Below, piece by piece: positions 33,071 to 34,956 of a DNA stretch of 34,956 nt. This DNA is from Flavobacteriales bacterium (GTDB lineage: Bacteria; Bacteroidota; Bacteroidia; Flavobacteriales_D; Cryomorphaceae). Every line of letters begins with the position of its first letter. Position 1 is the stretch's first letter. Under the pieces are notes generated by a model, which saw only the letters and a program-made list of their open reading frames with translations, was not told the DNA's origin and ran no database searches. The position numbers and the translations under genes are program-made. The DNA lies in assembly GCA_022448105.1 (NCBI GenBank), contig JAKVAV010000015.1, positions 11,641 through 46,596 on the forward strand, in the 5' to 3' direction.

Positions 33071-34351
33071 ATGAACGTAATGATAATTGGCTCAGGTGGT
33101 CGTGAACACGCACTGGCAAAAAAGTTGGCAGAAAGCCCAAAATGTGAGAAGCTTTATATAGCTCCCGGCAATGGCGGCACCCATAATGTCGGAGAAAATC
33201 TGTCGCTTGACATCAGCGACTTCTATGCCGTGGCCGAGAAAGTTTCCGCCCTTAAGATCGACATGCTAGTTGTAGGACCCGAAGCGCCTTTAGTAGAGGG
33301 AATCAGAGAATACTTTGAAGGTTCGGAAGAATTCCAAAACTTGATGATCATAGGCCCGGGGAGACTCGGGGCGACGCTAGAAGGAAGTAAAGATTTTGCC
33401 AAGGAGTTCATGAAGAGACATGGAATTCCTACCGCAGCTTATTCCACTTTTCAAAGAGGTGAAGCTGATCAGGCCATCAACTTTATTAAAACCCTAAAGT
33501 CTCCTTATGTGCTAAAAGCTGATGGTTTGGCCGCCGGTAAAGGGGTATTGATTTTGAACGGAGAAGACGAGGCTTGTCGTGAAATTGAGCTTATGCTTGA
33601 AGACGGTAAATTTGGTGCTGCATCTTCCAAAGTCGTAATTGAGAATTTTCTTGATGGAATTGAGATGTCGACTTTTGCCATCACTGACGGAGAGGACTAC
33701 TTGTTGCTGCCGTCGGCGAAAGACTATAAGAGAATAGGCGAAGGAGATACTGGATTGAATACCGGAGGAATGGGAGCAGTAAGTCCGGTTCCTTTTGCTC
33801 ATGACGAAATACTTAAAAAGATCGAAGAAAAAGTGGTCGCTCCGACGATCAGCGGACTTAAGAAAGATGGAATTCCTTACATCGGTTTTCTCTTTTTTGG
33901 CCTTATGATTGTAGACGAGGAACCTTTTGTGATTGAGTACAACGTCAGAATGGGAGACCCAGAAACAGAGGTGGTTTTGCCTAGACTTAAAAGTGATTTA
34001 CTTTCACATTTACAAGCGGCGGCTCGAGGGGGACTAAAAAGCGAAAATTTGGAGGTGGATGATCGATTTGCCACTACTGTGATGCTCGTTTCTGGAGGAT
34101 ACCCCGAATCTTACGAAAAAGGAAAGAAGATTGAAATTAATCTAGATCCGACTGAGAACGAGATTCTGTTTCATGCGGGCACAAAAAGACGGGATCAAAG
34201 TTTAGTTACCTCTGGAGGAAGAGTTATTTCTTGCACTGCTCTGGCCGAAACTTTAGCTTCAGCTTTGGACAAATCATTTAAACTAGCAGAAGCTGTAAAA
34301 TTTGAAGGGAAGGTTTTGAGGAGAGATATCGGTAAAGATCTCCTCACTTAA
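33071..34351 (+). CDS. purD: Phosphoribosylamine--glycine ligase (GAR synthetase)
   Basis: The second step of purine synthesis, joining glycine to phosphoribosylamine with ATP. The 426-residue ATP-grasp enzyme begins MNVMIIGSGGREHALAKKLA. GPEAPLVEG, GSKDFAKEFM, YVLKADGLAAGKGVLI, DYKRIGEGDTGLNTGGMGA and EYNVRMGDPETEVVLPRL are the family blocks. I start at ATG 33071, although the frame is open from 32963, because the upstream part lies in the redoxin gene and its terminator. No purine riboswitch fits in the short leader. The stop overlaps that of the facing small gene by 8 bases. The call is firm. Confidence 0.97.
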   Translation: MNVMIIGSGGREHALAKKLAESPKCEKLYIAPGNGGTHNVGENLSLDISDFYAVAEKVSALKIDMLVVGPEAPLVEGIREYFEGSEEFQNLMIIGPGRLGATLEGSKDFAKEFMKRHGIPTAAYSTFQRGEADQAINFIKTLKSPYVLKADGLAAGKGVLILNGEDEACREIELMLEDGKFGAASSKVVIENFLDGIEMSTFAITDGEDYLLLPSAKDYKRIGEGDTGLNTGGMGAVSPVPFAHDEILKKIEEKVVAPTISGLKKDGIPYIGFLFFGLMIVDEEPFVIEYNVRMGDPETEVVLPRLKSDLLSHLQAAARGGLKSENLEVDDRFATTVMLVSGGYPESYEKGKKIEINLDPTENEILFHAGTKRRDQSLVTSGGRVISCTALAETLASALDKSFKLAEAVKFEGKVLRRDIGKDLLT

Positions 34352-34544
34352 TTTGGTTGGGATTGTTGGCTGCTTGCTTGTTGAATTTCTTCTGCATATT
34401 TAGCCAGTACAACATCCCTAAAAATCCGACGAATAGAAATATATAATTCGGGTTAACGATGTCAGGGAGGTCTCCAATGGGTACGAGTAAGTTATCAAAT
34501 GTCCATTTAACTAATTTAGCAATTGGGCCAACGATCTCTTGCAT
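34344..34544 (-). CDS. Small single-pass membrane protein beside purD (DUF6341-like)
   Basis: A 66-residue protein: an N-terminal amphipathic part (MQEIVGPIAKLVKWTFDNLL), one membrane segment at about 34-50 (YIFLFVGFLGMLYWLNM), and a basic, Asn-rich tail. It resembles the small protein found next to purD in many Flavobacteriales, called DUF6341 in databases; this naming is from memory of gene order and pattern. I start at 34544 because a -7 box at 34563-34570 overlaps the earlier possible ATG at 34565. Function unknown. Confidence 0.75.
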   Translation of the reverse strand: MQEIVGPIAKLVKWTFDNLLVPIGDLPDIVNPNYIFLFVGFLGMLYWLNMQKKFNKQAANNPNQIK

Positions 34545-34562
34545 AATCCTAATTTTCGAGAT

Positions 34563-34570
34563 CAAAAGTA
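34563..34570 (-). promoter_or_regulatory. -7 box (TAnnTTTG) for the DUF6341-like gene
   Basis: TACTTTTG on the minus strand, 18 bases before the ATG at 34544. A near match TATTTTAG lies on the plus strand before the divergent last gene. Confidence 0.5.
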
Positions 34571-34611
34571 AAGATTAATTGAACACGGGAAAAGCACTAT
34601 TTTAGACTAGG

Positions 34612-34956
34612 ATGATTTATTCAACTTTTGGTACCAATAGACCTATAGTTCTTGTCCTTTTGGTGATTCCTGCCGTGGCACTGCTGGTATTTGCTTCCTT
34701 TATTGCTCTTCCTGCAGAACATCTGTTGGGCGGTCCAACAACTGATGCTTTGATTGGATGGTTGAGTTATTCTGATTTGTTTAGGAGAGTTGGTGGAATG
34801 GTTCTGATTATGGGCAATGCAGTACTACTCAATTCGCTCTACAACAAACACGATTTCGCGACCAATCAGAATCATTATCCCGCTTTGATTTATTTGATTG
34901 TAGTCGCGATCAATTTTGATAATATTGACATTCAACCTCCATTATTTGCTTCACTG
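34612..34956 (+). CDS. Multi-pass membrane protein, N-terminal part (DUF6427-like), cut by window edge
   Basis: An open frame of 115 codons from ATG 34612 (MIYSTFGTNRPIVLVLL) running off the window. Hydrophobic segments are visible at about 11-32, 60-77 and 88-104. The start, the alternating segments and the position divergent from the DUF6341-like gene match the membrane protein called DUF6427 that sits in the purD neighbourhood of Flavobacteriales. The identification leans on context. Function unknown. Confidence 0.7.
   Translation, partial: MIYSTFGTNRPIVLVLLVIPAVALLVFASFIALPAEHLLGGPTTDALIGWLSYSDLFRRVGGMVLIMGNAVLLNSLYNKHDFATNQNHYPALIYLIVVAINFDNIDIQPPLFASL

Noticed and set aside
33512-33802. 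Minus-strand open frame inside purD
   Set aside because: Shadow of the conserved ATP-grasp domain.
1-34956. CRISPR array, prophage, insertion sequence or tRNA gene
   Set aside because: No regularly spaced repeats, transposase or integrase frames, phage genes or tRNA-like folds were seen; gaps between genes are almost all under 150 bases.

Overview
The window looks like chromosomal DNA from a marine-type member of the Bacteroidota, most likely Flavobacteriales or a close relative. Four things point there: type IX secretion (T9SS) sorting domains on two secreted proteases; the Bacteroidota -7 promoter box TAnnTTTG just upstream of many genes; clade-typical proteins (an HU-like/SPOR membrane protein, an SDR-type threonine dehydrogenase, and purD beside two small membrane-protein genes); and almost no Shine-Dalgarno sequences. 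Coding density is very high. No insertion sequence, prophage, CRISPR array, tRNA or rRNA was found, and no gene-free stretch exceeds about 150 bases. The region reads as core genome rather than a mobile island.

Layout. 1-1705 (minus): a cut-off type I asparaginase overlapped by a TatD-family nuclease gene. 1767-3832: a glycosyltransferase family 9 gene, an acyl-CoA thioesterase and a HemJ-like haem enzyme, packed with overlapping ends. 3829-6068 (minus): kdsB for Kdo/LPS synthesis, then an HU-like/SPOR protein and a STAS/SEC14-like protein. 6109-8736 (plus): dprA and NADP-type glutamate dehydrogenase. 8792-12295 (minus): a GNAT acetyltransferase, an Hsp15-like protein, a 43-residue ORF, nadD, gmk, yicC and an ArsC/Spx-like protein. 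12294-14769 (plus): a flippase-like membrane protein and a cystathionine synthase/lyase. 14921-19191 (plus): a tandem pair of secreted M43 metalloproteases. 19194-20555 (minus): two unrecognised envelope proteins. 20685-24991 (minus): polA and cysS. 25029-26924 (minus): a MORN-like repeat protein and threonine dehydrogenase. 27059-29404 (plus): hmgA and hpd for tyrosine breakdown. 29473-31224 (minus): aspS. 31314-34351 (plus): tadA, a bacilliredoxin, an exported redoxin and purD. 34344-34956: two small membrane-protein genes, the last one cut by the window edge.

How it fits together. The genes cover nucleotide and NAD synthesis (gmk, nadD, purD), translation (cysS, aspS, tadA, hslR), DNA metabolism (polA, dprA, tatD), envelope building (kdsB, GT9, HU/SPOR), nitrogen and amino-acid metabolism (ansA, gdhA, tdh, hpd-hmgA, the cystathionine enzyme) and protein secretion. 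Use of tyrosine, threonine, asparagine and glutamate, together with secreted proteases, suits an aerobic heterotroph that consumes protein.

I found no convincing entirely new multi-gene system. The best candidates for a closer look are the HU-TM-SPOR protein as a possible link between chromosome and cell wall, a thrombospondin-3-like calcium motif inserted in a flippase-like protein, two genes whose promoter boxes imply leaderless mRNAs, and a 43-residue ORF in the nadD-hslR gap.
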